Source: Ruminococcus sp.
GTDB taxonomy: Bacteria > Bacillota > Clostridia > Oscillospirales > Ruminococcaceae
Direction of reading: 5' to 3'
Length of the DNA stretch: 64,000 nt
Assembly (NCBI GenBank): GCA_017484095.1
Contig: JAFUTU010000018.1
Coordinates: 23,476 to 87,475, forward strand
A program made the position numbers and the translations under genes. This document shows positions 35,259-44,306 of this stretch, one piece after another. The notes beneath the pieces are model-generated. The model did no database searches, had not been told where the DNA came from, and saw only the letters and a list, made by a program, of their open reading frames with translations. The stretch's first letter is position 1, and each line of letters opens with the position of its first letter.

Positions 35259-36026
35259 TTAACTCTCCAATGTATAAGCGGAAAGATCGGGTACTTTCAG
35301 CAGTTCCTCATCTGCCTCTGCAAGCTCATCAACATAATAGTAGCTGGCAGTCATCTCATCGCCGTTTGTTACGACAACGATCTCAACAAGATCATAGGTC
35401 TCACCGTTAAAGCCAAAAACTATCTGACCCTCACCGCCCATTTTCTCGTCAATGTTATAATACTCAAACACTACATTTCCTTCGCCTATTGCAGCATGAT
35501 CGAACTCACCAACAGGATTTATAAGAATATCGTTCATCATAGCCTGATTGGGGGCCTCATCAGTCATCTGATACGTTGTAGTTCCCTCGCTCACTCTGTA
35601 AGCCTTGCCGTCACCTGGTATCAGAACATATGACTTCATACCGTCGATCACTGAAGAATAGTATGCCTTCTCGCCCTGCCAAACTACCTTTATATCACCA
35701 TGAGTGCCCAAAGCTGCGTTCTGGAATCTAAGATCAAGACTGTATCCGTCCGAATACTTATCCTTTATCACATCATAGGCTCTGAAATCGCCGTTGACAT
35801 CGTAGTCGGTTTCAGCCACCGAAACTGTCGTTGCTTCCTCTGAGCTTACAGCACCTTCACTGCTGTCAGCAGTATCAGCCTTTGAAGAAGTCTCTGTCGC
35901 AGATGATGTACCTGTATCACCTTTGCTGCTTTCAGCTGCAGAACTGCTCTCATTATCGCCGCATGATGTAAAAGTCATGCAAAGCATCACAGCTGCAAGC
36001 ACAGCAGCAATCGCTTTTAAGATCAT
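35259..36026 (-). CDS. Ser/Thr-rich lipoprotein of unknown function
   Basis: A 255-residue lipoprotein: signal peptide MILKAIAAVLAAVMLCMTFTSC with lipobox TSC, a Ser/Thr/Glu linker of about 50 residues, then a beta-rich domain with YSLDLRFQNAALGTHGDIKV and KAYYSSVIDGMKSYVLIPG. The fold reads like the LolA/LppX-type half barrels common among secreted proteins of this group, but I do not recognise the family. The upstream gene encodes a protein of the same layout, 21 bases away. Confidence 0.8.
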   Translation of the reverse strand: MILKAIAAVLAAVMLCMTFTSCGDNESSSAAESSKGDTGTSSATETSSKADTADSSEGAVSSEEATTVSVAETDYDVNGDFRAYDVIKDKYSDGYSLDLRFQNAALGTHGDIKVVWQGEKAYYSSVIDGMKSYVLIPGDGKAYRVSEGTTTYQMTDEAPNQAMMNDILINPVGEFDHAAIGEGNVVFEYYNIDEKMGGEGQIVFGFNGETYDLVEIVVVTNGDEMTASYYYVDELAEADEELLKVPDLSAYTLES

Positions 36027-36047
36027 TTATATTGCCTCCGAATCAAA

Positions 36048-36851
36048 TTATTCAGCGTCCTCGGTCTCCACACCAAAGGTATCTCCAAGACCTTCTGTAT
36101 CCAGTCCTGCGGACATCTTCTCAGCAAACTCATCAGCGCTGATCTCTGTGTAGCTGTCAAAGTCATCAGGCAGCTTGATCTCAGAAATATCAAAATCAAG
36201 AGATACTATCTCACTGGTAGAAGTATAGCCGAATGCAACTGTCTCTATCTTCTTGAGCATACCTGTATTCTCATCGAAATAATACTTTATGGTCTGCTTG
36301 TTGGAATCATCATCCTCTGTCTCAACAACTACATCGGAACCTGTCTCCCAGACCATGCTCATTTCATAAGTCTCACAGATAAAGCCGTCAGCAGTCTCAC
36401 TGCTTACAAATGTATAGCTGTCATCAAGACCCATAGACTGAGATGTTACCTGCTCAGCAGTGTAATCACTTGCATCCTGAGTGGCATACTCCTTGCTGTC
36501 CTCATCGATCATATATCCTGTTCCGTCTTTAACATATACGTTCATCGAAATTCCGAGGAAGCTCATTTTAACATGAAGATCATCACCGCAAAGCTCAAGC
36601 ACCATAGGCTCATCACCGGTGTAATCGCTTGTTGCAGCAAGTGAGAAATTACCCTCTTTGATCTTATCTGTATACTGCTGAGCAAGATGTGTGTCGCTGT
36701 TAACATCAAAAACAGCAGCCGACTTTTTAACTGCTGCAGCAGAAGAGCTGTTAGACTTCTCGCTCTTGGAAGAGCTGTCGCTGTCACCGCAGCCAACACA
36801 AACTGTGCAAGCCATAAGTACTGATACGAGTAAAGCTGTGAACTTTTTCAT
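36048..36851 (-). CDS. Lipoprotein, paralogue-like partner of the next gene
   Basis: A 267-residue lipoprotein: signal peptide MKKFTALLVSVLMACTVCVGC (lipobox VGC), Ser-rich linker, then a beta-rich domain with VLELCGDDLHVKMSFLGISM, YMIDEDSKEYATQ and IKYYFDENTGMLKKIET. The pattern of short strands reporting 'peptide status' resembles LolA-like or YkoJ-like domains. The ATG at 36851 follows aagagaggtaatact. Same operon as the following lipoprotein; both have similar architecture and may derive from one duplication. Confidence 0.8.
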   Translation of the reverse strand: MKKFTALLVSVLMACTVCVGCGDSDSSSKSEKSNSSSAAAVKKSAAVFDVNSDTHLAQQYTDKIKEGNFSLAATSDYTGDEPMVLELCGDDLHVKMSFLGISMNVYVKDGTGYMIDEDSKEYATQDASDYTAEQVTSQSMGLDDSYTFVSSETADGFICETYEMSMVWETGSDVVVETEDDDSNKQTIKYYFDENTGMLKKIETVAFGYTSTSEIVSLDFDISEIKLPDDFDSYTEISADEFAEKMSAGLDTEGLGDTFGVETEDAE

Positions 36852-36912
36852 AGTATTACCTCTCTTATTTTTATATAAACATTTACCCAAAACGGACAAT
36901 GCCGTCTCTAAA

Positions 36913-36941
36913 AAAATAACACAAATCCTTTTCACCGTCAA
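36913..36941 (-). promoter_or_regulatory. Possible promoter of the tandem lipoprotein genes
   Basis: On the minus strand TTGACG (36936-36941) and TATTTT (36913-36918) are 17 bases apart. Confidence 0.45.
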
Positions 36942-37061
36942 TAATTATTACTCACTTGTAACCAAAATTTAGACATTTTCCCAATAAAACAGTGAAAAAC
37001 GCCACCCTTATTAGCGATAAATGCCCCTATTTTTCACCGTTCTCACACAATGGTTACAGCT

Positions 37062-37793
37062 TCATATCCAGCAGCCGTCGGCACGTATTATCTGTCCGTT
37101 TATATATGAAGCCTTCTCAGACGCTAGAAATGCACAAAGCTCTGCGATATCTTCACAGCGACCAAACCTGGAGGCAGGTATCTCATCCAGCAGCATTGAC
37201 CTTTCAGCATCAGTAAGCTGCGAATTCATCTTTGTGTCAATAAATCCGCAGGAAACAGCGTTCACTCTTATACCGCTGGGCGCTGTCTCTCTGGCAAGAG
37301 CTTTTGTAAAACCGTTCAGCCCTGCCTTTGCCGCGCTGTAAGCTACCTCGCAGGAAGCTCCCTTCTCTCCCCACACAGAGGATATGTTTATGATAACACC
37401 TTTATGCTCTCTTATCATTTCGGGCAAAAATGCCTTGGTCACCCTCATTGCGCCTATAAGATCAGTATCAATAACACTTAGCAGTTCTTCCTCGCTCATA
37501 TCGGTAAAAAGCCCTATATGCGCGGTGCCTGCGTTGTTCACGAGAAGCTCTATTCCACCTGTCAGCTCACTGCATTTCTGTACGGTTTTTTGTACACTTT
37601 TCCGATCTCTTATATCACAGCCTACGGTAAATGCATCTGCTCCCGTGGTTTTCAGCTCCTCACAGACCTTTTCTGCCGAGCTCTTGTTCGTGTTATAGCC
37701 TATGCAAACAGTATATCCCTCGGCTGCCAGCCTTCTGCAAATTGCAGAACCTATATCTCCGCTTCCGCCTGTAACGAATGCTGCTTTTTTCAT
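37062..37793 (-). CDS. Short-chain dehydrogenase/reductase (FabG-like)
   Basis: A 243-residue classical SDR. The nucleotide motif is VTGGSGDIGSAIC, the structural NNAG is in ELLVNNAGTA, and the catalytic Ser-Tyr-Lys are in NISSVWGEKGASCEVAYSAAKAG. The end (INGQIIRADGCWI) matches 3-oxoacyl-ACP reductase relatives, but it is far from fatty acid genes, so the substrate is open. The ATG at 37793 follows tgggagagtgatactt. A 50-residue gene lies just upstream in the same direction. Confidence 0.88.
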   Translation of the reverse strand: MKKAAFVTGGSGDIGSAICRRLAAEGYTVCIGYNTNKSSAEKVCEELKTTGADAFTVGCDIRDRKSVQKTVQKCSELTGGIELLVNNAGTAHIGLFTDMSEEELLSVIDTDLIGAMRVTKAFLPEMIREHKGVIINISSVWGEKGASCEVAYSAAKAGLNGFTKALARETAPSGIRVNAVSCGFIDTKMNSQLTDAERSMLLDEIPASRFGRCEDIAELCAFLASEKASYINGQIIRADGCWI

Positions 37794-37844
37794 AAGTATC
37801 ACTCTCCCAACAAAGAGTATACCACAAACAAAAGCTCTTTTCAA

Positions 37845-37997
37845 CTACTTTTCGTTATCGTCTACCCATTTTTTAACTTCATTTACCGACTCCACAGACT
37901 CATTTGTAAGCTCTCCGCCTATCTTCTGTCCACTTGTTTGCTGAGACGCTTTTCTGTCAGTCTTTGGAGTATATATCCTGGTTTTCTTGCTTTGCAC
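37845..37997 (-). CDS. 50-residue protein, possibly DUF3787-like
   Basis: The start is GTG at 37997 with a strong site (acggaggtgatatt). The polar product begins VQSKKTRIYTPKTDRKASQQ and ends SVNEVKKWVDDNEK. The C-terminal VxxxKxWVDxNxK resembles the small DUF3787 proteins of clostridia; I am not sure of the assignment. It is 51 bases upstream of the SDR gene and probably cotranscribed with it. Confidence 0.6.
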   Translation of the reverse strand: MQSKKTRIYTPKTDRKASQQTSGQKIGGELTNESVESVNEVKKWVDDNEK

Positions 37998-38116
37998 AAT
38001 ATCACCTCCGTTTTTATACTATTGTTTGCGAAAGTGACAGAATTATTCAGTTGTCGTCAATATTTGCAAGCATGAAAAAGTCGTCTGTCAGCAGTTTAAC
38101 CTTATTGATGTGGCTC

Positions 38117-38145
38117 TTTACTTTTACAGAAAACTGTGGTATAAT
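38117..38145 (+). promoter_or_regulatory. Sigma-A promoter of the 181-residue membrane protein
   Basis: TTTACT (38117-38122) and TATAAT (38140-38145) are 17 bases apart. Confidence 0.7.
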
Positions 38146-38174
38146 ACCCATATCAACTAACAGGAGATTTAAAA

Positions 38175-38720
38175 ATGGAAGGCTATGATAAAAAGCAAGC
38201 GCTCTTGAAAAGCGCTTTAAAATGGGTCCAGACCGAGTTCTTCGGTATATTTGTATTTTTGTTCTTTGCTGCCGTTTCAAAGGCGTTCGGTGCAGGTGCA
38301 AACATAATGTTCGGCTTTACAGGTCTGATGACGGTAGTTGCTGTTATGAATGATTTCGGGCTTAAAGAGGGTGCCAAGGCTAAAAACAAGGCATCTCTTC
38401 ACGGAGCTGATGTTGACCACAACTTCGGCTTGTTTATGGGTCTGATAGGAATGATACCGGGGTATGTCACTATGGCGGCGCTTATAATATCGAAGGCTAC
38501 GGGCTCATTCAACTTTATGCCTGCATACAAGCTTTTGAACGCTATGTTCTACCCTCTTATCGACTGGGCTGCACACAGTGCAAACGTCAGCGATATGCAC
38601 TGGTGGGTAGTTGCTCTTATGGCAGTTTTCCCTCTGCTCTACCCTATATCTACGTGGCTGGGCTTTAAGATATCGTTCGATCAGGTAGATGTAAAAGAAA
38701 AGATAGTTTATAAAAAGTAA
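38175..38720 (+). CDS. Membrane protein of unknown function
   Basis: A 181-residue protein with four predicted helices, including FFGIFVFLFFAAVSKAFGAG and FGLFMGLIGMIPGYVTMAAL. The N-terminus and C-terminus are charged (MEGYDKKQALL, DVKEKIVYKK). I do not recognise the family. The start follows aacaggagatttaaaa. It is a single gene ending at a shared terminator. Confidence 0.78.
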   Translation: MEGYDKKQALLKSALKWVQTEFFGIFVFLFFAAVSKAFGAGANIMFGFTGLMTVVAVMNDFGLKEGAKAKNKASLHGADVDHNFGLFMGLIGMIPGYVTMAALIISKATGSFNFMPAYKLLNAMFYPLIDWAAHSANVSDMHWWVVALMAVFPLLYPISTWLGFKISFDQVDVKEKIVYKK

Positions 38721-38724
38721 AAAA

Positions 38725-38763
38725 CACCCGTGAAGCTTAAAATGCCTCACGGGTGAATTTTTG
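38725..38763 (+). terminator. Bidirectional terminator
   Basis: CACCCGTGA (38725-38733) pairs with TCACGGGTG (38747-38755), with A and T runs outside. It separates the convergent membrane-protein gene and valS. Confidence 0.88.
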
Positions 38764-38765
38764 TC

Positions 38766-41384
38766 TTATTTAAGTGCTGCCAGTGATTTCTCGATCTTTG
38801 CCATTTTTTCTTCAGCCTTTCTGAGCTTTTCACGCTCAGCCTCAATAAGCTTCTCAGGCGCCTTAGAAATAAAGCCCTGATTGTTAAGCTTACCGCTTAG
38901 GAAGTCAATATCCTTCTGTACCTTAGCCTTGTCCTTTTCAAGCCTTGCTCTTTCCTTATCGGTATCGACGATCTCGGAAAGCGGTATAAAGAACCTTGCG
39001 CTGTCGGTAACAACTGTCTGGCAATCCTTGCCGTCAAAATGATTTGTTATGATGACCTCAGAAGCAGACGCCAGTCTCTCAAAGAACATTATTCCCTGCT
39101 CAAATACAAGCGGCTCCTGTGTCTCAACATAAAGCTTAGCCTTAACGGAAGGCGGAACATTCATCTCGCCGCGGCAGTTTCTTATTCCCTTGATAGCAGC
39201 GATTATCTTTTCAAACACCGCCTCGTCCTCAGTAAAGCTGAGACTCTCATCATACATCGGGAAATCCTGCACCATGATAGCTGTACCGTCATCAACAAGT
39301 GCCTGCCAGATCTCTTCTGTTATAAACGGCATGAACGGGTGCAGGAGCTTGAGCATTCCCTTCATAACATAAACAAGCACTGTCTGAGCGTTCTCGGCTG
39401 TCTCGCCTCCTGCCTGTATCCTCGGCTTGGTAAGCTCTATATACCAATCACAGTAAACGTCCCAGATGAAGTCATAAAGCTTTGCTACCGCAACACCGAG
39501 CTCGAACTTTTCAAGATTCTCATTTACCTCTTTAGCAAGGGTGTTGAACTTCGATACGATCCACTTATCCTCAACACTGAGGTTTTCGGGAAGCTTGTCA
39601 GCCTTGAAGCCCTCTGGCAGGTTCATCATAATAAAGCGCGAAGCGTTCCACAGCTTGTTTGCAAAGTTACGCGATGCCTTTACCTTCTCATCGATATATC
39701 TCATATCGTTTCCGGGGGCATTGCCTGTTGCAAGCATAAACCTAAGTGCATCGGCACCGTAGTTTGCAATTACCTCAAGCGGGTCGATTCCGTTGCCGAG
39801 AGACTTTGACATCTTTCTTCCCTGAGCATCTCTTACAAGTCCGTGGATAAGAACTGTATCAAACGGTACCTTGCCCATATTTTCGAGTCCGCTGAACATC
39901 ATTCTTATTACCCAGAAGAAAATTATATCATAGCCTGTAACGAGGGTATTTGTCGGATAGAAGTATTCGAGGTCTTCGGTCTTATCAGGCCAGCCGAGAG
40001 TTGAGAAAGGCCACAGCGCCGAGCTGAACCAGGTATCCAGCGTGTCGGGGTCCTGTCTCATCTGCTTGCCGCATTTCGGACAAGTGCACGATGTCTCTTT
40101 AGTAACTGTCATCTCACCGCAGTCATCGCAATAGAAAGCAGGTATCTGGTGACCCCACCATATCTGACGGGAGATACACCAGTCTTTGATATTTTCAAGC
40201 CAATGGAAATATATCTTGTCAAAACGCTCGGGAACGAACTTTGTATCTCCGTTTTTAACAGCATCTATCGCAGGCTGAGCAAGAGGCGCCATTTTTACGA
40301 ACCACTGAGTAGAGACCTTTGGCTCAACAGTAGTTCCGCAGCGGTAGCAGGTGCCGACATTGTGGCTGTAGTCCTCTATCTTCACAAGAGCGCCCTCAGC
40401 CTTAAGATCTTCAACTATAGCCTTTCTTGCTTCATATCTGTCCATTCCCGCATACTTCGGGTAGTCATCAACTATAGTTGCATCATCATTCATTACGTTG
40501 ATAACGGGCAGCTTATGCCTGAGACCTACTTCAAAGTCATTAGGGTCATGAGCAGGAGTGATCTTTACCACACCCGTTCCGAACTCAGGGTCAACATAGT
40601 CATCAGCAACGACAGGTATCTCCCTGTGAACTATCGGCAGTATCACGGTCTTTCCTACAAGGTCTTTATATCTCTCATCGGCAGGGTTTACCGCTACAGC
40701 AGTATCGCCGAGAAGAGTCTCAGGCCTTGTCGTTGCAAGCTCAAGATAGGCGTCACTGTCCTTGATCTTATATCTCAGGTGCCAGAAATGCCCTGCCTGA
40801 TCCTCATATGTTACCTCTGCATCAGAAAGTGAAGTCTTACACTTCGGACACCAGTTTATTATCCTTTCGCCCCTGTAGATAAGGCCTTTCTCATAATATT
40901 TTATGAATACCTCTCTAACTGCTTTTGAGCACCCTTCGTCCATAGTGAAGCGCTCTCTGTCCCAGTCGCAGGAGGAGCCCAGCTTTTTGAGCTGCTCGAC
41001 TATTCTTCCGCCGTACTGCTTTTTCCACTCCCATGCACGCTCCATGAAGCCCTCACGGCCGAGTTCTTCCTTAGTGATGCCTTCTTTTCTCATAGCCTCA
41101 ACTATTTTAGCCTCGGTAGCGATAGCAGCATGGTCGGTTCCCGGGAGCCAGAGGGTACAGTATCCCCTCATCCTTTTCCAGCGGATGAGTATATCCTGAA
41201 GAGTCTCATCAAGTGCATGACCCATATGCAGCTGTCCTGTTATGTTCGGAGGCGGTATAACTATGCAGTATGGCTCCTTTTTCGGATCGGGATCGGCATG
41301 GAAGTATTTGCCGTCCATCCAGTATTTATAGATCCTGTCCTCTACCGAGGAAGGATCGTAAAGCTTTGAAAGCTCTTTTTTCAT
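38766..41384 (-). CDS. valS: Valyl-tRNA synthetase
   Basis: An 872-residue class I synthetase charging tRNA-Val. The HIGH motif is PPNITGQLHMGHALDETLQD, the KMSKS motif GRKMSKSLGNG. The editing domain has TTRPETLLGDTAVAVNP and TPAHDPNDFEVG. A C-terminal coiled-coil arm (DFLSGKLNNQGFISKAPEKL) is present. I chose the ATG at 41384 (aaaggaattgttaaaa upstream). No T-box is seen; instead a leader ORF precedes the gene. Confidence 0.97.
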   Translation of the reverse strand: MKKELSKLYDPSSVEDRIYKYWMDGKYFHADPDPKKEPYCIVIPPPNITGQLHMGHALDETLQDILIRWKRMRGYCTLWLPGTDHAAIATEAKIVEAMRKEGITKEELGREGFMERAWEWKKQYGGRIVEQLKKLGSSCDWDRERFTMDEGCSKAVREVFIKYYEKGLIYRGERIINWCPKCKTSLSDAEVTYEDQAGHFWHLRYKIKDSDAYLELATTRPETLLGDTAVAVNPADERYKDLVGKTVILPIVHREIPVVADDYVDPEFGTGVVKITPAHDPNDFEVGLRHKLPVINVMNDDATIVDDYPKYAGMDRYEARKAIVEDLKAEGALVKIEDYSHNVGTCYRCGTTVEPKVSTQWFVKMAPLAQPAIDAVKNGDTKFVPERFDKIYFHWLENIKDWCISRQIWWGHQIPAFYCDDCGEMTVTKETSCTCPKCGKQMRQDPDTLDTWFSSALWPFSTLGWPDKTEDLEYFYPTNTLVTGYDIIFFWVIRMMFSGLENMGKVPFDTVLIHGLVRDAQGRKMSKSLGNGIDPLEVIANYGADALRFMLATGNAPGNDMRYIDEKVKASRNFANKLWNASRFIMMNLPEGFKADKLPENLSVEDKWIVSKFNTLAKEVNENLEKFELGVAVAKLYDFIWDVYCDWYIELTKPRIQAGGETAENAQTVLVYVMKGMLKLLHPFMPFITEEIWQALVDDGTAIMVQDFPMYDESLSFTEDEAVFEKIIAAIKGIRNCRGEMNVPPSVKAKLYVETQEPLVFEQGIMFFERLASASEVIITNHFDGKDCQTVVTDSARFFIPLSEIVDTDKERARLEKDKAKVQKDIDFLSGKLNNQGFISKAPEKLIEAEREKLRKAEEKMAKIEKSLAALK

Positions 41385-41423
41385 TTTTAACAATTCCTTT
41401 CTTATCTTTATTCTCCACAGCAC

Positions 41424-41480
41424 CTACAGCATCAGACTCGCACGCCGGGTTCGCGGTGAAAGGGCTTTATTTTCATACAT
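41424..41480 (-). CDS. 18-codon leader ORF upstream of valS
   Basis: On the minus strand aaaggatctga precedes ATG and an 18-residue frame, MYENKALSPRTRRASLML, ended by TAG. The same frame continues after the TAG into valS 13 codons later. The peptide is Arg-rich and lacks valine, so classic valine attenuation is not indicated. It could be a leader peptide, or simply a chance frame in the 120-base leader. Confidence 0.35.
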   Translation of the reverse strand: MYENKALSPRTRRASLML

Positions 41481-41511
41481 TCAGATCCTTTCATTATTAC
41501 ATACATTATAT

Positions 41512-41540
41512 ATTATGACACCTTTTTCCTTTCTTGTCAA
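41512..41540 (-). promoter_or_regulatory. Sigma-A promoter of valS
   Basis: On the minus strand TTGACA (41535-41540) and CATAAT (41512-41517) are 17 bases apart. Confidence 0.75.
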
Positions 41541-41591
41541 GGGAAAAAATGTTAATTAACACACCCGCCTGCAACATCATTTGTGAAAAGC

Positions 41592-41620
41592 TTTACAAAT
41601 CATAAAAGATATGATATACT
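41592..41620 (+). promoter_or_regulatory. Sigma-A promoter of the DUF975/CmpB-like gene
   Basis: TTTACA (41592-41597) and TATACT (41615-41620) are 17 bases apart. Confidence 0.7.
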
Positions 41621-41663
41621 GTTTATGTATTGTGTGTTAAACAAAATCACTAACGGAGTAATT

Positions 41664-43583
41664 ATGGAAACGGATAACAAAGCGTCAGCTTTCAAGATCG
41701 ACAAGCAGGTCAGGCAAAGCCTGAAAGCTGCTGCAAAGAAAAATATAAAAAGAAATCTTATAGCTTGCATTGCAGTCTGCTTCATTATGCTGTTCATTGC
41801 AGGAGAGTACCATGCAACGATACAGAACATATCTGCATATGACAGAGTAAATGTTGCTGATATGAAGTATGATGCAGACGATAAGGAAGAGATCATCAAG
41901 GATATGATCGTCAATGATCTGTCGATAGAAGAGACAAGCTCAAAATGGAACGTTAACGACCCAGTTGCCGTCAAGCGCTGGTACGAAAGCTACCGATCTG
42001 ACGGACTGAGCGGACTGCAGTCTAAAGAGATAACATTTTTCGGTTCATCAGGCGACACCTCCAACATCGATATACTGCTGAACGTTCTCGGGCTTGACAA
42101 GCCTGCGAAGGAGAAAGCCAAATTCTATCTTAACAAAAACGCTATGAACTTTATCAGTATGTCATCTGCATATTTTGATATTGTTACAAAAAATCATTCG
42201 TTCAAATTCTCATTACTGAATGTTTTTGATTCAATCTATCGTGTGAAGCCGCCTGTAAAAGTCATCACTGCATTTGTTTATGCGATATTTCTTTTCCTTT
42301 TTTCTGTTTTTGTTGTAAATGTTCTTACAGTTTGCGAAAGAAGGTTCTTTTTAGAAAACCACACCTATCACAGCACAAGGATAGGAAGACTGGGCTTTCT
42401 GCTCAGGGAGCGAACATTCAAGCCTGCTAAGACGATGCTTTTAAAGGATATATATTTCACGCTATGGTCATTGACTATCGTTATGATTCCTGTGAAGATA
42501 TATGACTATATGTTCGTGCCGTACATACTTGCCGAGAACCCGAATATCGGTTCAAAAAAGGCAATAAAGCTTTCAAAGGACATGATCTACGGCCACAGAA
42601 TGGAAATGTTCAGACTCGATATAACGATGCTGGGCTGGTTCTTCCTTACCAGCCTGAGCTTTGGATTTGCAGGTATATTCTTTGTTAATCCGTATGTTAC
42701 TGCTCTTAATACAGAGGCTTATCTTTATCTGCGAAGATCTGCTATCGAAAACGGACTTGAAGGCTCGGATCAATTCAATGACTGTCTGCTTGACCTTGAT
42801 CTTTATGAGGAACAGCTTATTGACGAAGCTAAGAAAAGCGGAAAGATCCCCGATATATCATTTCTTGCTCCCGTACACACTCTTCACGATGATATAGAGC
42901 AGGAAAAGGAAATGACCCTTGAAGGGCTGAAAGGATCAAAAGAATACCCCGGATTGAGACCTGATGCGCCGTCTCATTACAGCAGATTTGCAAACAAAAC
43001 TATCGTACACCGTGATTACCACAGATCGTATGATATCTGGGCTTATATCGGAATGTTTTTCACATTCTCGATAATGGGATTTATCTGGGAGGTCGCTATA
43101 CACGTCATTGAGGACGGTGTTCTGGTTAACAGAGGAACTCTGTTCGGACCATGGCTGCCGATCTACGGTGTGGGCGGCTGCCTCGCCGTGATGCTGCTCA
43201 AAAAGATTGTGGACAAGCCCGTAGTCACATTTATGGTAGTGTTCATCGGCTGCTCTATGCTTGAATTCTCCACCGCATTTTTCCTCGATAAGTTCAAGCA
43301 TATCAAGTACTGGGATTATACAGGGTATTTTCTGAATATTGACGGAAAGGTCTGCCTAGAGGGCGCATGGGTGTTTGCTTTCGCAGCCTGTGCAACTATC
43401 TATGTTCTCGGGCCGTTTGTTGACGATATGCTCAAACGATTGAAGCCTGCTTTGAAGATCGCTCTTTGCACTGCGCTGTCAGTCATATTCATTACCGATC
43501 TTGTTTACACAAAATTCAATCCGAACAAGGGCAAGGGCATAACCGATTACTGCACATCTATAGTTCAGGAGGAGATACAGTGA
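41664..43583 (+). CDS. Membrane protein fusing DUF975-like and CmpB-like domains
   Basis: A 639-residue membrane protein. Residues about 30-350 are DUF975-like (FVPYILAENPNIGSKKAIKLS, DMIYGHRMEMFRLDITMLGW, FFVNPYVTALNTEAYLYLRR). The C-terminal 200 residues are the 'putative ABC transporter permease' CmpB family (FSIMGFIWEVAIHVIEDGVL, VNRGTLFGPWLPIYGVGG). Between the first two helices lies a transposase-type helix-turn-helix-like segment (EEIIKDMIVNDLSIEETSSKW, then YRSDGLSGLQSK). The ATG at 41664 follows cggagtaatt. The next gene starts at its stop codon. Confidence 0.8.
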   Translation: METDNKASAFKIDKQVRQSLKAAAKKNIKRNLIACIAVCFIMLFIAGEYHATIQNISAYDRVNVADMKYDADDKEEIIKDMIVNDLSIEETSSKWNVNDPVAVKRWYESYRSDGLSGLQSKEITFFGSSGDTSNIDILLNVLGLDKPAKEKAKFYLNKNAMNFISMSSAYFDIVTKNHSFKFSLLNVFDSIYRVKPPVKVITAFVYAIFLFLFSVFVVNVLTVCERRFFLENHTYHSTRIGRLGFLLRERTFKPAKTMLLKDIYFTLWSLTIVMIPVKIYDYMFVPYILAENPNIGSKKAIKLSKDMIYGHRMEMFRLDITMLGWFFLTSLSFGFAGIFFVNPYVTALNTEAYLYLRRSAIENGLEGSDQFNDCLLDLDLYEEQLIDEAKKSGKIPDISFLAPVHTLHDDIEQEKEMTLEGLKGSKEYPGLRPDAPSHYSRFANKTIVHRDYHRSYDIWAYIGMFFTFSIMGFIWEVAIHVIEDGVLVNRGTLFGPWLPIYGVGGCLAVMLLKKIVDKPVVTFMVVFIGCSMLEFSTAFFLDKFKHIKYWDYTGYFLNIDGKVCLEGAWVFAFAACATIYVLGPFVDDMLKRLKPALKIALCTALSVIFITDLVYTKFNPNKGKGITDYCTSIVQEEIQ

Positions 43584-44260
43584 ATACTATCGCGCAAAGA
43601 CTGACAAAGCTTCAAGATCCGGCCTTCGCAGATCTGACGGCTAAAACTATACCCGGCTTTGACAGGCAGTATTTTATAGGCGTAAGAACGCCGCAGCTCA
43701 GAGCGCTCGCAAAAGAGCTTTACGGCAGCGCTGCGGCAAGATCATTCACAAATGAGCTGCCGCACAGATACTTTGAGGAATATCAGCTCCATTCTTTTAT
43801 TATTTCCCGGGAAAAGAACTTTGAGATCTGCATAAAAGAGACAGAAAAGTTTCTCCCCTTTGTTAATAACTGGGCTGTCTGCGATCAGCTTTGTCCCGCT
43901 TGCTTTTCTAAAAACAAAGACAAGCTTCTACCCAGCATTTATAAATGGCTGGAAAGCGAACACCTTTATACAAAAAGGTTTGCTGTAAAAATGCTTATGA
44001 GCCATTTTCTTGACAATGATTTTGACAAGCGGTATCTCGATGCTGTTTGCGGTATAAAGTCTGAAGAATACTATATGAAAATGATGATCGCTTGGTATAT
44101 CGCTACGGCGCTCGCCAAGCAATATGAAAGCACACTCCCATACCTGACTGAGCACAGGCTTGATAAATGGACCCACAATAAAGCGATACAAAAGGCTGTC
44201 GAAAGCAGACGCATAACTGATGAACAAAAGACATATCTTAAAACTCTGAAAATAAAATAG
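43580..44260 (+). CDS. AlkD-like DNA alkylation repair protein
   Basis: A 226-residue HEAT-repeat-like protein of the DNA alkylation repair (AlkD) family, glycosylases that remove N3- and N7-alkylpurines. Motifs are FIGVRTPQLRALAKELYG, FVNNWAVCDQLCPACF and TKRFAVKMLMSHFLDNDF. The start is a GTG overlapping the previous stop (GTGA) with an aggaggaga site, so it is coupled to the membrane-protein gene. Some relatives of this subfamily are not proven glycosylases. Confidence 0.85.
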   Translation: MNTIAQRLTKLQDPAFADLTAKTIPGFDRQYFIGVRTPQLRALAKELYGSAAARSFTNELPHRYFEEYQLHSFIISREKNFEICIKETEKFLPFVNNWAVCDQLCPACFSKNKDKLLPSIYKWLESEHLYTKRFAVKMLMSHFLDNDFDKRYLDAVCGIKSEEYYMKMMIAWYIATALAKQYESTLPYLTEHRLDKWTHNKAIQKAVESRRITDEQKTYLKTLKIK

Positions 44261-44295
44261 GCAGGTACGGTATTTTTCCGCGCCTGCCATTTTTG
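44260..44295 (+). terminator. Terminator after the AlkD-like gene
   Basis: GGCAGG (44260-44265) pairs with CCTGCC (44283-44288), with inner CGG/CCG, followed by ATTTTTGTTT. Confidence 0.75.
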
Positions 44296-44306
44296 TTTCA
44301 TTATAC

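Noticed and set aside
36988..37037. Terminator of the SDR gene (GTGAAAAA/TTTTTCAC)
   Set aside because: The stem is AT-rich with a loop of about 30 bases and no following T run on the right strand.
41384..41540. T-box riboswitch upstream of valS
   Set aside because: The leader is only about 120 bases and lacks the AGGGTGGNACCGCG antiterminator motif and a terminator.
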